Assembly: GCA_947095535.1 (NCBI GenBank)
Contig: OX352772.1
Location: 163,966,615 to 164,030,614 of the forward strand
From: Poecilobothrus nobilitatus
Lineage: Eukaryota; Arthropoda; Insecta; Diptera; Dolichopodidae
DNA: 64,000 bases
Direction: 5' to 3'
In this document: one piece after another, positions 22,487-33,240 of the stretch
Layout of the letters: the number at the start of each line of letters is the position of its first letter
How positions within the stretch are numbered: the stretch's first letter is position 1
Position numbers and translations under genes: made by a program
Notes under the pieces: model-generated
What the model was told of the DNA's origin: nothing
Database searches by the model: none
Seen by the model: only the letters and a program-made list of their open reading frames with translations

Positions 22487-22571
22487 AAGGTTTTACTAAG
22501 CAATTCTAAATAAATCCTTAAAATAATTAAAAGATGAAACCAATAAAAAAAGAACAAAACAGACAAAAATT

Positions 22572-23364
22572 ATGATCAATAATAGAGAAAAAGCAACAAT
22601 AAAACGAAAATTTAACCATATTAAGAATACAAGTAATCATAACAATATCAAGAGTATATCCATCAACTCGAGCAACTCACCCAGTACAATCAAAGTATCC
22701 ATAATCAAATGGAAAATCCAAGGTTTTTGGATAAACAGGCCCTACCTTGAAATCATTACGTAAAAATACAAGCCTGATATCATAGCTATCCAGAAAACCA
22801 ACAATCGGATGGATAATCCTCCGGATTTCATACAATGTTACCAACTATACCTACCCAGATCAACAAATAGGATCGAAGGAACTGGTTTCGTGAATTATTG
22901 GGATCCACTAACGAAAATTGAATATAACAACCCAACTACAACTTGTAGCTAGAAAAACCAACTTACCAGGACTAGCCAACGACCTAACAATAGTAAATTT
23001 TTACTGGGAAAACTCAGCCGTAGTGACCAGACCACATTTGGAACAAATTCTAGACCAAATCACGCCACCATACATACTGTTAGACGACTTCAACGCCAGA
23101 AGTCCCAGCTGGGGAGTACTCACTACCAACACCAGAGGTTCCACAATTGAAAATATGCTACATGACCATCAGGATTTGCAGCTTTTGAACGAACGATCTG
23201 CCACTTTTATCAGCCCATCAGTTAGCCAAACTATTTCAGACCTTACAATAGCTCACCAATCGGTTGCAAATAAATGTCTTTGGAGGACAGGTCACAACCC
23301 AAAATATTACGACCACCAACCCATAGTCATACACACAACAAACAGGGCAGACATACAAGTCAAG
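22572..23364 (+). pseudogene. I-clade LINE ORF2, endonuclease domain
   Basis: The start MINNREKATIKRKFNH gives a 63-aa frame ending near the first endonuclease strand (IKWKIQGFWINRPYLE). After frame changes a frame from 22918 holds DLTIVNFYWENSA, ILLDDFNARSPSWG (catalytic Asp-Asn) and TISDLTIAHQSV, and ends near DHQPIVIH. It is cut around 23365 by another LINE, and the ORF2 linker and RT resume at 25075. Cleaves target DNA. Inactive. Confidence 0.75.
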
Positions 23365-25074
23365 TCAAGAGGCTCGCAGGGCCAACTATATAGTGGTGAG
23401 AAACAGATGCAAGTTATCAATAAGCAAAAATTCTTGTTCAACCAAAAGTTGAAACGTAAAATTATCCACATGCCAAAGAATAGCAAATCTTTTTGGTCAT
23501 TTGCCAAAAATATAAAGGAAGACGGTCCACCACTTATTGATAATAACAGAACGGTCCTTTCCACCACTTATTGATAAGAATAACAGAACCATACAAGATT
23601 CTAAAGAGAAGGCGAACTTATTTGGCAAGTAGTTCGCTTTCAATTCGACACTGTCACAGTCAGCTCAGATGCCACCTTCTGTTCCAGGAGCTAGCTGCTG
23701 CATCGGTAAAATTTACTTTAGAACGCGGGCGGTGATGAAATTTTTAAAAAATCTCGATACAAATAAGTCAGCCGGTCCAGATGGTATAACCACCATGGTG
23801 CTTAAAAATACCTACTCCACTATTTCAAAACCTCTGCGTAACCTTTTCTACCTCTTCTTCACTTCGGCTATTCACCCTACCCAATGGAAGGTTGCACATG
23901 TTTTCCCAATTCCCAAAAAAGGTAATAAAAGCGATCCCCCCAACTACCGCCCCATTGTTATAATTTCGGTCCTCTCCAAGGTAATGGAGAAAATAGTGAA
24001 CCAAAAGCTTCTGAAATGCCTGGACCAAAAAGGTTTGCTTCATGATCGTCAATACGGGTTCAGAGCCCGTCGTTCAACCGGTGATCTCATGACTTACCTT
24101 TGTGAGAAGCTAATTATTATCCTTCATCATTCTGGTGAGTCTGATGTTGTGGCTCTTGATATTTCTAAGGCTTTCGATCGAGTTTGGCACGATGCTCTAT
24201 TGGCAAAATGCAATGGTAGAGTCTTTCTAAAAAGGATTTCCTTTCGAATAGCACGATTCGTGTACTGGTCGATGGATATTCATTTGACAAATAATATTTA
24301 TCAATGACCTACTCTCATTAACCTCCAATCCGATCCATAGTTTCGCAGACGACAGCACCCTTCTAGCTTCCTATGAATTTCATAGCCGCTGTAACATTAA
24401 TCACCAGATTAATACGCCAGCCAAAAATTGCACTATTAGTGAGCTAAATAACGATTTAGCAAAAATCAAAAATGGGGTGAAGTCAACAGAGTTGAGTTCA
24501 ATACCAAAAAAACACAATGCTGATCTCGCGGAAAATTGCCACTACTGTTCCTAACCTACTATTTCAGGGAGAAGCCTTGCAGCATTCAACGGATTTAAAC
24601 ATGCTGAGCATCGGATTAAACCAGAAATTGACTTGGTCAAATCACATTTTTGGTATAGCTAAGGATGCAGCTAAATATTTGGGTTTTTTGTATCGCTGCA
24701 AAACTTACTTTTCCGCATCTGATCTTCAGAATATCAATAAAACGTACATTAGGCCGAAAATGGTTGGTAATTCATATGTGTACGATTTACTTAAGTTTAA
24801 GAAGAACATTAACATCTTTCTTCAAAATATCCCTCCAAATTTTCCTACCTATCCCCCATAATAAAATTTCCCAATTCCAATTTCCCCAATTATCCTTCGC
24901 ACATCCCTATCCCAAAAATCAAACTGTAAATTTGTATTAAAGGTTCCATCCTAAAGTTTGGTTTTAAAAAGGGTCTGGTTTTGGTTGGTTAATGTCCAAC
25001 ACTACCGTGAGAAAGCACGTACAGTTCCTCTTGGTGACTTTTGAGTTTTCCACCAACCCTCGTAAAAAAAAAAA
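23365..25074 (+). mobile_element. CR1/jockey-like LINE fragment nested in the I-clade ORF2
   Basis: A 5'-truncated copy carrying the pre-RT linker and RT and ending in a poly(A) run at 25064-25074, right where I-clade ORF2 sequence resumes. It is closely related to the longer fragment at 29906-32006: both share INKQKFL/INQQKFL, FWSFAK/FWTFAK, IPKKGNKSDP/IPKKGDKSDP and IGLNQKLTWSNHIF-type motifs. It lies on the same strand as its host element. The left boundary is approximate. Confidence 0.8.
23669..24861 (+). pseudogene. reverse transcriptase of the nested CR1/jockey-like LINE
   Basis: A 212-aa frame (23669-24307) shows RT motifs SAGPDGITTMVLKN, AHVFPIPKKGNKSDPPNYRP, QYGFRARRSTGDL and VVALDISKAFDRVWHDALLA (catalytic Asp). 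Frame changes follow, and FADDSTLLAS (second Asp pair) is near 24340. A 114-aa frame (24517-24861) has the thumb-like LNQKLTWSNHIFGIAKDA and TYIRPKM. The C-terminal third is missing compared with the sibling copy at 31318-31920. Inactive. Confidence 0.85.
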
Positions 25075-27682
25075 GAAGATACAAAGAAGATCTAGCAGAC
25101 TGGAACAGGTTCAAAGAGAAGTAAAGTAAACCAGTTATTGGTGCAAAAACCCTGGACTCACAACATTAAGAAAGAAGCGGCCAACCTCACCGGAATCCTT
25201 AGAGAGGCAGCAGACGGAACAATTCCCCTAACGTCCCCCAGAAAAAACAACAGCAAACCGGTCTGGTTTAATAATAAAATCAGAACCCTAAAGAAAGAGC
25301 AGGAAAAACCTGAAGAGCCTTCAAGCACTATCAAAACCAAAACACTATGATTAGTCTTAAAAGGCAAAACATCGCTCTTAGAAAGGAGATCAGAATAGCC
25401 AAAAGAAAATGTTGGGAAGATTTCGCAAACCAGATTAATAACAATAACAATAAAGACACTTGGAGCAAGGCCAAAAAAATTATCAATAAAAGAACACACA
25501 ACAGTATCATCTCAATCAATATAAACAACAACTTGGAGGATAATCCTGTAAAAATAGCCGACTACCTAGTTAGTATAAAAGCGGAATATGCTAAAAACAT
25601 TAATACTGGAATCGCATCAAACATCTCAGCCAAACCTATCAATGCTCCCAAAGAAAAACACACGGAGGAAGAAATTAGATTTAAGGAGATGGTAGGCACT
25701 CTAAGATCCTTAAAGGGCGCTACGCCGGGGCTGGATGGAATCTCCTATGGTTTGATTAAAAAAGCCGGCATAAATTTTCACATCAGGTTAACCAAACTTT
25801 ATAATGAAATCCACAACCAGGGAATTATACCACAAACGTGGAAAATAGCAAATTTAATACCGCTAGGAAAAAAAGAAAAAAACCCGGAACTAGCTACCAG
25901 CTACAGATACATCTCCCTGCTTCCCACCATGGGTAAGATTATAGAGAAAATAGTTTCCAAAAGACTCAGCTGGTGGATTGAAAAAAAGATGGACAAAAGC
26001 ATTCTCAGTCTCATCAAAAAACCACGTGGAGTTAGTCTCGTGCGACCTGGAAAAAGCATTTGACAGGGTTAAAAAGGAAACAATAAAAAACCAACTAATC
26101 AAATGGAGCACTGAAAATAAAATTACACGTTACATAGACAACTTCCTCACCAATAGACAGATAACAGTTTCAATCAATGGCTTCCCAAGCCAACGATTAG
26201 AACTGGAAAATGTTCTACCACAGGGCTCCTCCCTGTTGGTGAAATTCTTTAACACATATATAGCATCCCCAGCCGAACATCTTAAAACCATAAAAATACA
26301 TATATGCAGACAACATAATGCTAGCTACAAAGGTTCCACAAAGGGGAAATTTCCTCAATCGTGCCATACAAGAACTAAACAACTGGGCTAACCAAAATGG
26401 TGCCATTGTGTCTTCATCCAAAACAGAAACTATACATTTTTGTAGGAAAAGAAAATGCAACAGCAACTCTTTAAATCAAGGTGAGCCCATAATCCTACCC
26501 AAAATACACATCAAGTTACTAGGAATCACTTTTAGCAAAAACCTTAAATTCAATGAACACATAAAATTGCTAAACAAATCCTTAAATAGAAGCAACAGCC
26601 TTCTCAAAATGATATGCAGGAAAACATACGGCCCATCAACAGCAACAGCAGCCCAAATAGCCAAGATAATCCATACTGGCAAATTACAATATGGATTACC
26701 GATTTATGGTTTTAGTACAAAGAGCAATATTAAGAAACTGCAAACAGCCCTAAATCAAGCAGCCAGAATTGCATTAGGGGCCCTAACACCCACACCAATA
26801 GCTGCCGTTATAACAAAAGCTGGTTTTCCTACTTTCATAGAACATAGAGACGCGGCAACAATGAAAAACATAGCCAACACCTACACCTCTGCTCTACATC
26901 CACTACCCAAGCTAGTAAACAACAGAAGGAACAAAGCAAAAAAAACTGAACAAAAGTCCGTCTTAAACTTAGCCTTGTTGAAATTCGATAAATTAGAAAT
27001 AGTTTCAGCCAAACCTTTCACAAAACGGAAAAACATTAAACACACATGGGGTAATTGGCAAAACTTCGTCGATGACAGTATATCCAAACACTCAAAACAA
27101 GAAACCAACCCAAAACATTACAAACAATTTTTTGCATCATTACAACAACAACACAACAATAGGCTAAAAATTTATACAGACGCCTCGAAAACAGTACAAG
27201 ATGTAGGCATCGCAATCAATACCACAGTCCAGCTAATCAAGATAGCTAGACTTCCCAAAGACTGTCAATCCTTTACTGAAGAAGAAATGGCCATATGGGA
27301 TACCATCAAGATATTTAAAAACAATAGCACCAAAATATATATCTTCACAGACATTAAAGCAATAAAAAACACAAACAACGAAACACCAACTATACTAGAT
27401 ATAAAAAACTTAATAATCGACGCTGAAGGCAAAATTCGGCTAACCTGGATACCTGGACACGTAGGTATACCAGGCAACACGCGCGCAGAGAAAGACCTAT
27501 GCACGAAAAAAAACAAATTTACACAAAATAAAAAATAAAAAACAAGTAAATTACACAAACTCAAACACTTTCAGAACCACCTACAGCTCATCACACACCA
27601 ACCTTTTTAAATACTCCAGAAAAAGAATCTTCGCTTCGGCATCTGGAAAGACATATAATCATCGTTTGGCGGAAAAACAGTG
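25075..27682 (+). pseudogene. I-clade LINE ORF2, reverse transcriptase plus RNase H
   Basis: Resumes the split ORF2. The linker (25138-25350) is followed by a 238-aa frame (25347-26063) with LKGATPGLDGISYGLIKKAG and NLIPLGKKEKNPELATSYRYIS. A shift leads to CDLEKAFDRVKKETI (Asp) and VLPQGSSLLVKFFNTYI. The catalytic box reads YADNIMLAT near 26306, with Asn for the second Asp. A long 406-aa frame (26318-27538) then carries the thumb and RNase H domain with IYTDASKT, EEEMAIWD, IFTDIKAI and WIPGHVGIPGNTRAE, the usual Asp-Glu-Asp-His set. An RNase H domain at this position is diagnostic for the I group. Sequence with the family's C-terminal character continues to about 27682. Confidence 0.85.
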
Positions 27683-27935
27683 ACGCTTGATCAACCAATG
27701 ACAGTGAAAATGAAAAATAAAAATTAAGACTTAAGTAAAAACAAAGTCAATAAACGGTACAAACATGAACATAGTAATAAAATTAAGACTTAAGTAAAAA
27801 CAAAGTAAATAAACAGTACAAACATGAACATAGTTAGCAAAAATGAAAATAACACCATGCGAACACCTTCAGCTCGCCCACATGCCTAATTGGCAAAGGG
27901 TCCAAAAATTGCGTGCAAATATTAATATTTGTACG

Positions 27936-27961
27936 AAATTAATAAATAAATAAATAAATAA
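27936..27961 (+). repeat. TAAA tail of the I-clade LINE
   Basis: ATTAATAAATAAATAAATAA tract directly after the 3' UTR. I factors end in TAA-type repeats in place of poly(A), which sets the element's 3' boundary. Confidence 0.8.
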
Positions 27962-29340
27962 AAGTACTTTTTCTAATTTTTCAACCGTTTTAAAGCGACA
28001 TCTGTTAGAAATATTACCAGTTTGATACTTATTCTAAATCACTTTTGCGGTAATTTTTTGAAACCAAATTGGATGATAAAAGAAGTAAACCAGAATATTT
28101 TTGTCCTCACAAGAGGACATTATGCGTGAAGAGGAAATTATATCAATTCAAAGAAAGAGCTCAACATAATAATACAACGAGAGAGCAAAATGGGAAACAC
28201 AGATTTTAGCCTACGCTCAACAAATAGAGCCAACACAGGAGTTGGCCCCAATTAAAAGAAAAAGAATAAGAACTCAACAAGAACCGTAGACACATCATCA
28301 ACAACAGCATCATCATCATCAACAACAACAACAACAACCACAACAGGAACAACATCAACAATTTGAACAACAACAAGAAGAAATCATTCTTCTTCAAGAA
28401 TAAGAATCACCAGCAAAAAAGAGCTGCAAAGAAGCTTTTAATAACAAAAATATTTAAACTAGAATTTCTTACATACAAAAGATATGAAACAATATGCTCT
28501 ATATCACATAATAAATATAAAACAAATCAAGACCATTTATGGTCTTAAGTAGGTTTTTGAGACCCGTAATTTAATAATATTTGTAACTCATAAATATACT
28601 GATATTTTGAGAACTCTGATTTTGTTAAACATATAAAAGAAAAAGAACATTTTGTATATAAAGATAAAAATTTAAATTTAAGTATTATAGATATATCTGA
28701 GTCGTTTGGTAAAATATATGCAAATTACCAATAAATGATGTAAATTGGCTTATAAGCTTTTATTATTCATAAATAAATATAAAATTTTAAAAACAAAAAA
28801 AAGGTGTAAATTTATTTTCCTTATTTTTTTTTTTTATTTTCCAGATTCAGGGCTATATGGAAAAAGTCTTAAGAGAGTCTTTGATACCTGTAATTTAATA
28901 ATATTTGTATCTCCAAGGCACCTCAAATGTAAACTGTAAAACTCAAATGTAGTTATAAGTTTTATTAGGTATTCATAAATAAATATAAATTCTTTTCCCT
29001 AATTCTTTTATTTAATTGCTTTATTTTTCAGATTCAGTTTTATTTATACTTAAATAGTTACAAAATTAATTTATTTAATATTTTTTTCGTAAAAACACAG
29101 GTATTTCATAAATATCTCTACTTTCCACTTTGTAACATTCTTTTCTTTACAGATCTTTATGTATTTCTTTTACTATTTGAGATTTTGATATGATTTCTAC
29201 ACCATCTAACTAATCCAATTTTACATTTCTTTATTTATATACTCAGAAAACTTTGAATTTTGACCGGGTTCTACAGTATATAACGCAGCTCAATTTTATT
29301 GGCAAATCATTTTTAATTCAATTTTGGTAAGTTATTTTAC
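27962..29340 (+). other. degenerate + strand ORF debris with CAA/CAT repeats and local duplications
   Basis: Near 28098 a short frame MREEEIISIQRKSST ends at TAA. A shifted frame (about 28170-28440) reads WETQILAYAQQIEPTQ, then a His/Gln-rich tract from CAT/CAA repeats (28293-28380), then EEIILLQE. Around 28627-28734 a small Lys-rich frame ends in NYQ. Two local direct repeats occur: GTAATTTAATAATATTTGTA near 28567 and 28889, and TATTCATAAATAAATATAAA near 28765 and 28970. No family was recognised. It adjoins Polinton genes and might be part of that element. Confidence 0.35.
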
Positions 29341-29344
29341 AAAA

Positions 29345-29587
29345 ATGGCAGCTGATTCAACAGCATTTCCATTTACTGAGGAAACTGCAATAGTCAGTAT
29401 ACAAAATGAGGTTCAAGTTGATGAAATTATATCCACTGTAGATGAGGAGGAATTAATGTAAACTGAAGAATTCATACCACCGTTTGAAATCTTAGATGAA
29501 GATATAGTGGAGCAACAAATTTGAGAAATAAATAACCAAGAAGGAGATCCTGACTATTTTGCAAAACTTTTTAGAAATAATTTATAG
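29345..29587 (+). pseudogene. small acidic ORF with two stops
   Basis: ATG 29345 opens an about 80-codon acidic frame (MAADSTAFPFTEETAIV, then VDEEELM), with TAA at 29459, FEILDEDIVEQQI, TGA at 29522 and DPDYFAKLFRNNL, ending at 29585. Glu/Asp make up much of it. No family was recognised. The upstream sequence has TATATAACG about 70 bp before the ATG. It may be a decayed Polinton accessory gene or an unrelated fragment. Confidence 0.35.
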
Positions 29588-29639
29588 CCTAAAACAATAT
29601 ATATGAATATTTGTGTAAATGTAAATAAAAACAAATTAA

Positions 29640-29905
29640 ATAAAATTTAAAAAATTTTTATCTTTTGTTGTCCAATCTTGACGAAAATATTATAAATTTT
29701 ATTTTCTAGTAGTACAGGTATTTCAAAAAATAATCTAGAATAATTGCATTGAACGCTACAACGTTGTATTGGAGTATATATTTCTTCGTGAAATTTCATA
29801 ACATGTTTTTCTTGACACTTTTTTATATACATACATATTTAATAACATATTTGCGTTCATTTGATTCAGCATTTTTATTGTGTATGATGCCATTAGTAAA
29901 ATAAT
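29640..29905 (-). pseudogene. small unidentified ORF, probably Polinton
   Basis: Two overlapping minus-strand frames together cover about 85 codons: MASYTIKMLNQMNANML, then in the next frame KKCQEKHVMKFHEEIYTP, RCSVQCNYSRLFFEIPVL and GQQKIKIF, with the stop at 29647. Conserved-looking Cys/His residues are present, but no family was recognised. It lies downstream of the protease and the unknown ORF on the same strand, separated from them by the inserted LINE at 29906-32006. Confidence 0.35.
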
Positions 29906-32006
29906 TATGCTAGGTATGAAACTCTTCATACCCAGCTCTTTTAAACCGTTTAAACCAAGCTCCAAGCCATGGTTTAATGACATCTGTAGAAAAGCAATCG
30001 AATCTAAAGAGGAACATTTTAAAAAGTACAAGGCCAATGTATCTGAGTCCTCCCTTCCGGGCTATAAAGCGGCTAGGAACAATTGCAAGAGAACTATCAA
30101 TCAGCAAAAGTTTCTTTATAACCAAAGGTTGAGACAGAAAATAATTAACCTCCCTCACTGCAATCGATCCTTTTGGACTTTTGCAAAAAGTGTAAAGAAC
30201 AACTTTTGTGGATCATCGTTTCCTCCGCTGATTGATACCGGCAACTCTATCATTTCCGATTCTATTGGTAAAGCTAATTCGTTCGCAAAAATTTTTGCAG
30301 CCAATTCTACACTTCCTCCTACAACTCAATTACCTCCAGTACACTTTTCTGTTGCTCCTACTAAGGTTAAAATTCTTCAAAGGGTATACTTCAGATCACA
30401 TGCTGCAGTGAAAGTGCTAACGAATTTGAATGTTAGAAAGTCCATTGGTCCTGATGGAATTCCAGCTATGGTTCTCTAACATATATCCCATTTCGAAACC
30501 TCTACTTTTCGCACTCTCATTTTCGACTGGTAAATATCCCAGTCATTGGAAAGTTGCACACGTTTCTGCAATTCCCAAAAAAGGTGACAAAAGCGACCCT
30601 TTAACCTACCGATTAATCGCCATCACTTTGGTCCTCTCCAAAATTATGGAAATTTTGGTAAACAAAAGGCTTTTGAGATACGTGAATAGCTCGCGTATTA
30701 TAAATGATCGCCAATACGGTTTTCGCAGTCTTGGATCTACAGGTGATCTTTTAACTAGTCTTTGCGAGAAGCTCAACACCAGCATTCATTCTTGCGGTGA
30801 ATCTGAGGTTGTAGCTCTCGATATCTCAAAGGCCTTTGATCGAGTACGGCATTCTGCTCTTCTGTGCAAATGTCAGGCAATTGGGTTGGGCACCTCCTTC
30901 TGTGCATGGATTGAGGATTTTCTTTCGAATCGTCGTATTCGTATCTTTGTCGACAGTTTTATGTCTGACACTCAGTTTTATGTTTGACACAAGGCTCTGC
31001 CTTATCTCCCACTCTCTTCTTAACTTTCATTAACGACCTACTCAGTTCTACCCTCAATCCAATCCATAGTTTTGTCGATAACAGCACTCTGGTGGCATCT
31101 TATGATTTTTTAAAAAAATCGAATTCTACTTCAACCGCAATCAGTTTAAAAAGGGAAATTATGGCTAGTTCATTTACGGCTAGTCACGAACTAGCAAAAA
31201 TAGTTGATTGGGGTGTTAAAAACAGAGTTGAGTTCAACACTTCAAAAACTCAAAGCTGTCAACAGAAAGCTGTTAAATATTTTAGGCATGCAGCTTAATC
31301 AAAAAATGTTGTGGAATGAGCATATTTTTGATATAGCCAAAAAAGCTGCCATATGTTTAGGTTTTCTTTTTCGCTGTAAAGCTTATTTTTCCCCTAGTGA
31401 TCTGGCCAATATCTATAAATCATATATTCGACCTAAGATGGAGTATAATTCTCACATATGGGCTGGCGCTGCTGAAACATCATTAGGTTACCTGGACAAA
31501 ATCCAAAATTGCGCCTTACGCCTGATTGGCGACCCTACTGTTCAGGGAACCTTTACTCCTCTTAACTCACGTCGAAAGTTTGGAACATTTTCTCTCTTTT
31601 ATAGATATCTTGTAGGTAAAGACGCTTGTTCTATTGAATTGAAATCAATAATGCCTCCACTTAAACAATTCCAACGCAACACGCAACAGGAGAGCCTCAA
31701 GTGCTCATTTCTACACCGTGGAAATTCCTAGTTGGTTAAAAACTGGTTATGGAAACCCTTTTATTGTGAGAACCGCTAAAATATGGAACTTGCTTCCATC
31801 CAACGTGTTCCCCTCTGATACAAATTGTCCATTATACAATTTGCAACTTTTCAAAACGAACCTATTCAGATTCGTCTCCAATTTACCCGCTAATTCTCCT
31901 TTATATTCATATTTCCCTTGAACTCCTCTGCTTCTTACTCAAACCTACAATAATTTTGTAAAAAGGAAAACTTTCCTGGAGTTTTGGCAGGGTGTAAAAA
32001 AAAAAA
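29906..32006 (+). mobile_element. CR1/jockey-like LINE, 5' truncated
   Basis: Plus-strand LINE fragment from the pre-RT linker (SSFKPFKPSSKPWFND) to a poly(A) tract at 31996-32006. The start lies in a small inverted repeat GGTATGAA/TTCATACC (29914-29932). It is sibling to the copy at 23365-25074 but keeps the complete C-terminus. It is inserted just beyond the 3' end of a minus-strand Polinton ORF. Confidence 0.85.
29929..31921 (+). pseudogene. reverse transcriptase of the CR1/jockey-like LINE
   Basis: Consecutive frames (29880-30479, 30430-30987, 30984-31298, 31204-31731, 31718-31921) give a nearly complete RT. They include FTFAKS-like linker text, KSIGPDGIPAMVL, HVSAIPKKGDKSDPLTYR, NDRQYGFRSLGSTGDLLTSL, VALDISKAFDRVRHSALL (Asp), TQGSALSPTLFLTFINDLL and the thumb LNQKMLWNEHIFDIAKKAA. 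The tail is VRTAKIWNLLPSNVFP. The catalytic box reads FVDNSTLVAS (31067-31096) where FADD is expected, so both the Ala and the second Asp are replaced. Four or more frame changes. Inactive. Confidence 0.88.
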
Positions 32007-32016
32007 TCATTACAGC

Positions 32017-32343
32017 TTAAAGAAAATCAGTTGAATTGTAAAATGTGTCAGCTTCCTCTTTGTTAATTCTAAGACATCGGCCAATAACTATTCTTAATCC
32101 ATATTGTAAACATAATTTTGTATTCTTTATTGATTTTTTCGCGTATCTTTCATAAAATTGCTGATAGAATTTACACCAATCCCGATATTTTAAAATAGCT
32201 GGCTTTTTTCCAATACGATGAAAAATGCAAGTCGCTACAAGAGATTCTGTATCAAAACCTACAAGAACTTTTAATGACTGATTTTTGTTGACAAAATATG
32301 TATAATTCAACATCAAATTTGTGTTCGAAGCTTGATCTTCCAT
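32017..32343 (-). CDS. unidentified small Polinton ORF downstream of the protease
   Basis: A 108-aa intact frame beginning MEDQASNTNLMLNYTYFV and containing VGFDTESLVATCIFHRIGKK, YRDWCKFYQQFYERYAKK and LQYGLRIVIGRCLRINKEEA. It is basic and rich in Lys, Arg, Tyr and Cys, with no transmembrane segment or known motif recognised. Its ATG lies 23 bp after the protease stop on the same strand, so it is packed like the Polinton structural genes. Function unknown. Being uninterrupted among damaged neighbours may reflect its short length. Confidence 0.6.
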   Translation of the reverse strand: MEDQASNTNLMLNYTYFVNKNQSLKVLVGFDTESLVATCIFHRIGKKPAILKYRDWCKFYQQFYERYAKKSIKNTKLCLQYGLRIVIGRCLRINKEEADTFYNSTDFL

Positions 32344-32366
32344 TACTACGTTTTAACTAAAGCTTT

Positions 32367-32862
32367 TTAATATTCGTTATATTGCTGAGGTACACAAGAT
32401 TGTGAAAAATTTAAATTTCCAAATAAGATGTAAAACATATTAATAATCAGATTGTCGTTTCCTATGTGATTATCTTTGCAAAATTCATTCAAAAAGTTTT
32501 CATACTTAAACCAAAACATCTACACCAGCCATCAACGCAGCAGTATAGTCCACATACATTCGAAAGGGCACCCTGTATCTGCCAATTATTAAAAACTATG
32601 CACTGATTTTTCAAATATTTCAAAATTTCCGCTTTATCTGGAACTCCACCATAAGAATCAAAATATTTTGTGCAACCATGCTTTGGAATATAAAGCGCAT
32701 CAAACCAATGTGTTCCTGGATCTTTTATCTTGTCAGTGTTTACAATTAAAAAGTATGTTCTTCTATTATTTTTGGAATTTTGTCTAAAGCAAAAACTCCC
32801 TTAAAATATTTATTTGTAAATTTGCTACATTTTAAAACACTAGTTATTTCTAAAATGTTCAT
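32367..32862 (-). pseudogene. Polinton adenain-like cysteine protease (PRO), frameshifted
   Basis: Maturation protease related to adenovirus adenain and Ulp1-type enzymes. The minus-strand frame from ATG 32862 encodes KYFKGVFALDKIPKIIE and then meets a stop through a single-base shift near 32747. The rest is in the neighbouring frame. The catalytic triad candidates are GTHWFDALY (His), KYFDSYGG (Asp) and NVCGLYC (Cys), with an oxyanion Gln in WQIQG just before the Cys. It ends at 32367. Size (about 165 codons) and triad spacing fit the family. It lies directly downstream of the capsid gene. The single shift makes this copy inactive, unless it is a sequencing error. Confidence 0.85.
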
Positions 32863-33240
32863 AACTCAAACTGACTCAAATCATACATTATATTTATTTC
32901 ATTAACGTAGTTCATTAAAAACTCCCTTTTCATTTTATTATTTGTTATAATAACAACAAATTTTTCTAGCACCTGCCTTAATTTTTTATTAATTTTATCA
33001 TTATGTACAGAGTAAAAAAAGAGTAATTTTCAAAATTTTCATTTATAATATCTTTGGTTGAGAATTTGTAAGTAAACTTTTACGAATTTTTTACAAGGTT
33101 CTTTAATTCCAATTAAACAAAATATCTTTTACAAATAAAGTATTTTTATCATCACAACAAAACTTTGTATTTTTATCATCACAACAAAACAGGACGATAA
33201 CATCTTGTTGAATATTCAAATACATGTTTCAATATTCTAT
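32863..33240. other. AT-rich gap between capsid and protease genes
   Basis: No gene is seen. It contains a short tandem duplication of TTTTTATCATCACAACAAAAC (about 33147-33190). On the minus strand it would be the capsid 3' flank and protease leader. Confidence 0.45.

Larger units (their letters stand above)
9700..27961 (+). mobile_element. I-clade LINE, split by three nested LINEs
   Basis: Four or more blocks on the + strand read as one I-type non-LTR retrotransposon. They are a possible ORF1 start (9735-9957), the ORF1 core (16660-16962), ORF1 zinc knuckles and C-terminus (21373-22486), and ORF2 endonuclease, RT and RNase H (22572-23364 and 25075-27682). The 3' end is a TAAATAAATAAA tract at 27936-27961, typical of I factors in place of poly(A). 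The intervening DNA holds other LINEs (9958-16340, 16968-21250, 23365-25074). The join of the 9735 piece is inferred from position and composition only. The other joins follow from family domain order. Stops and frame changes make the copy inactive. Confidence 0.7.

Noticed and set aside
28293..28380. Polyglutamine host protein or opa-type exon
   Set aside because: The Gln/His tract lies in a frame broken by stops on both sides and in decayed surroundings.
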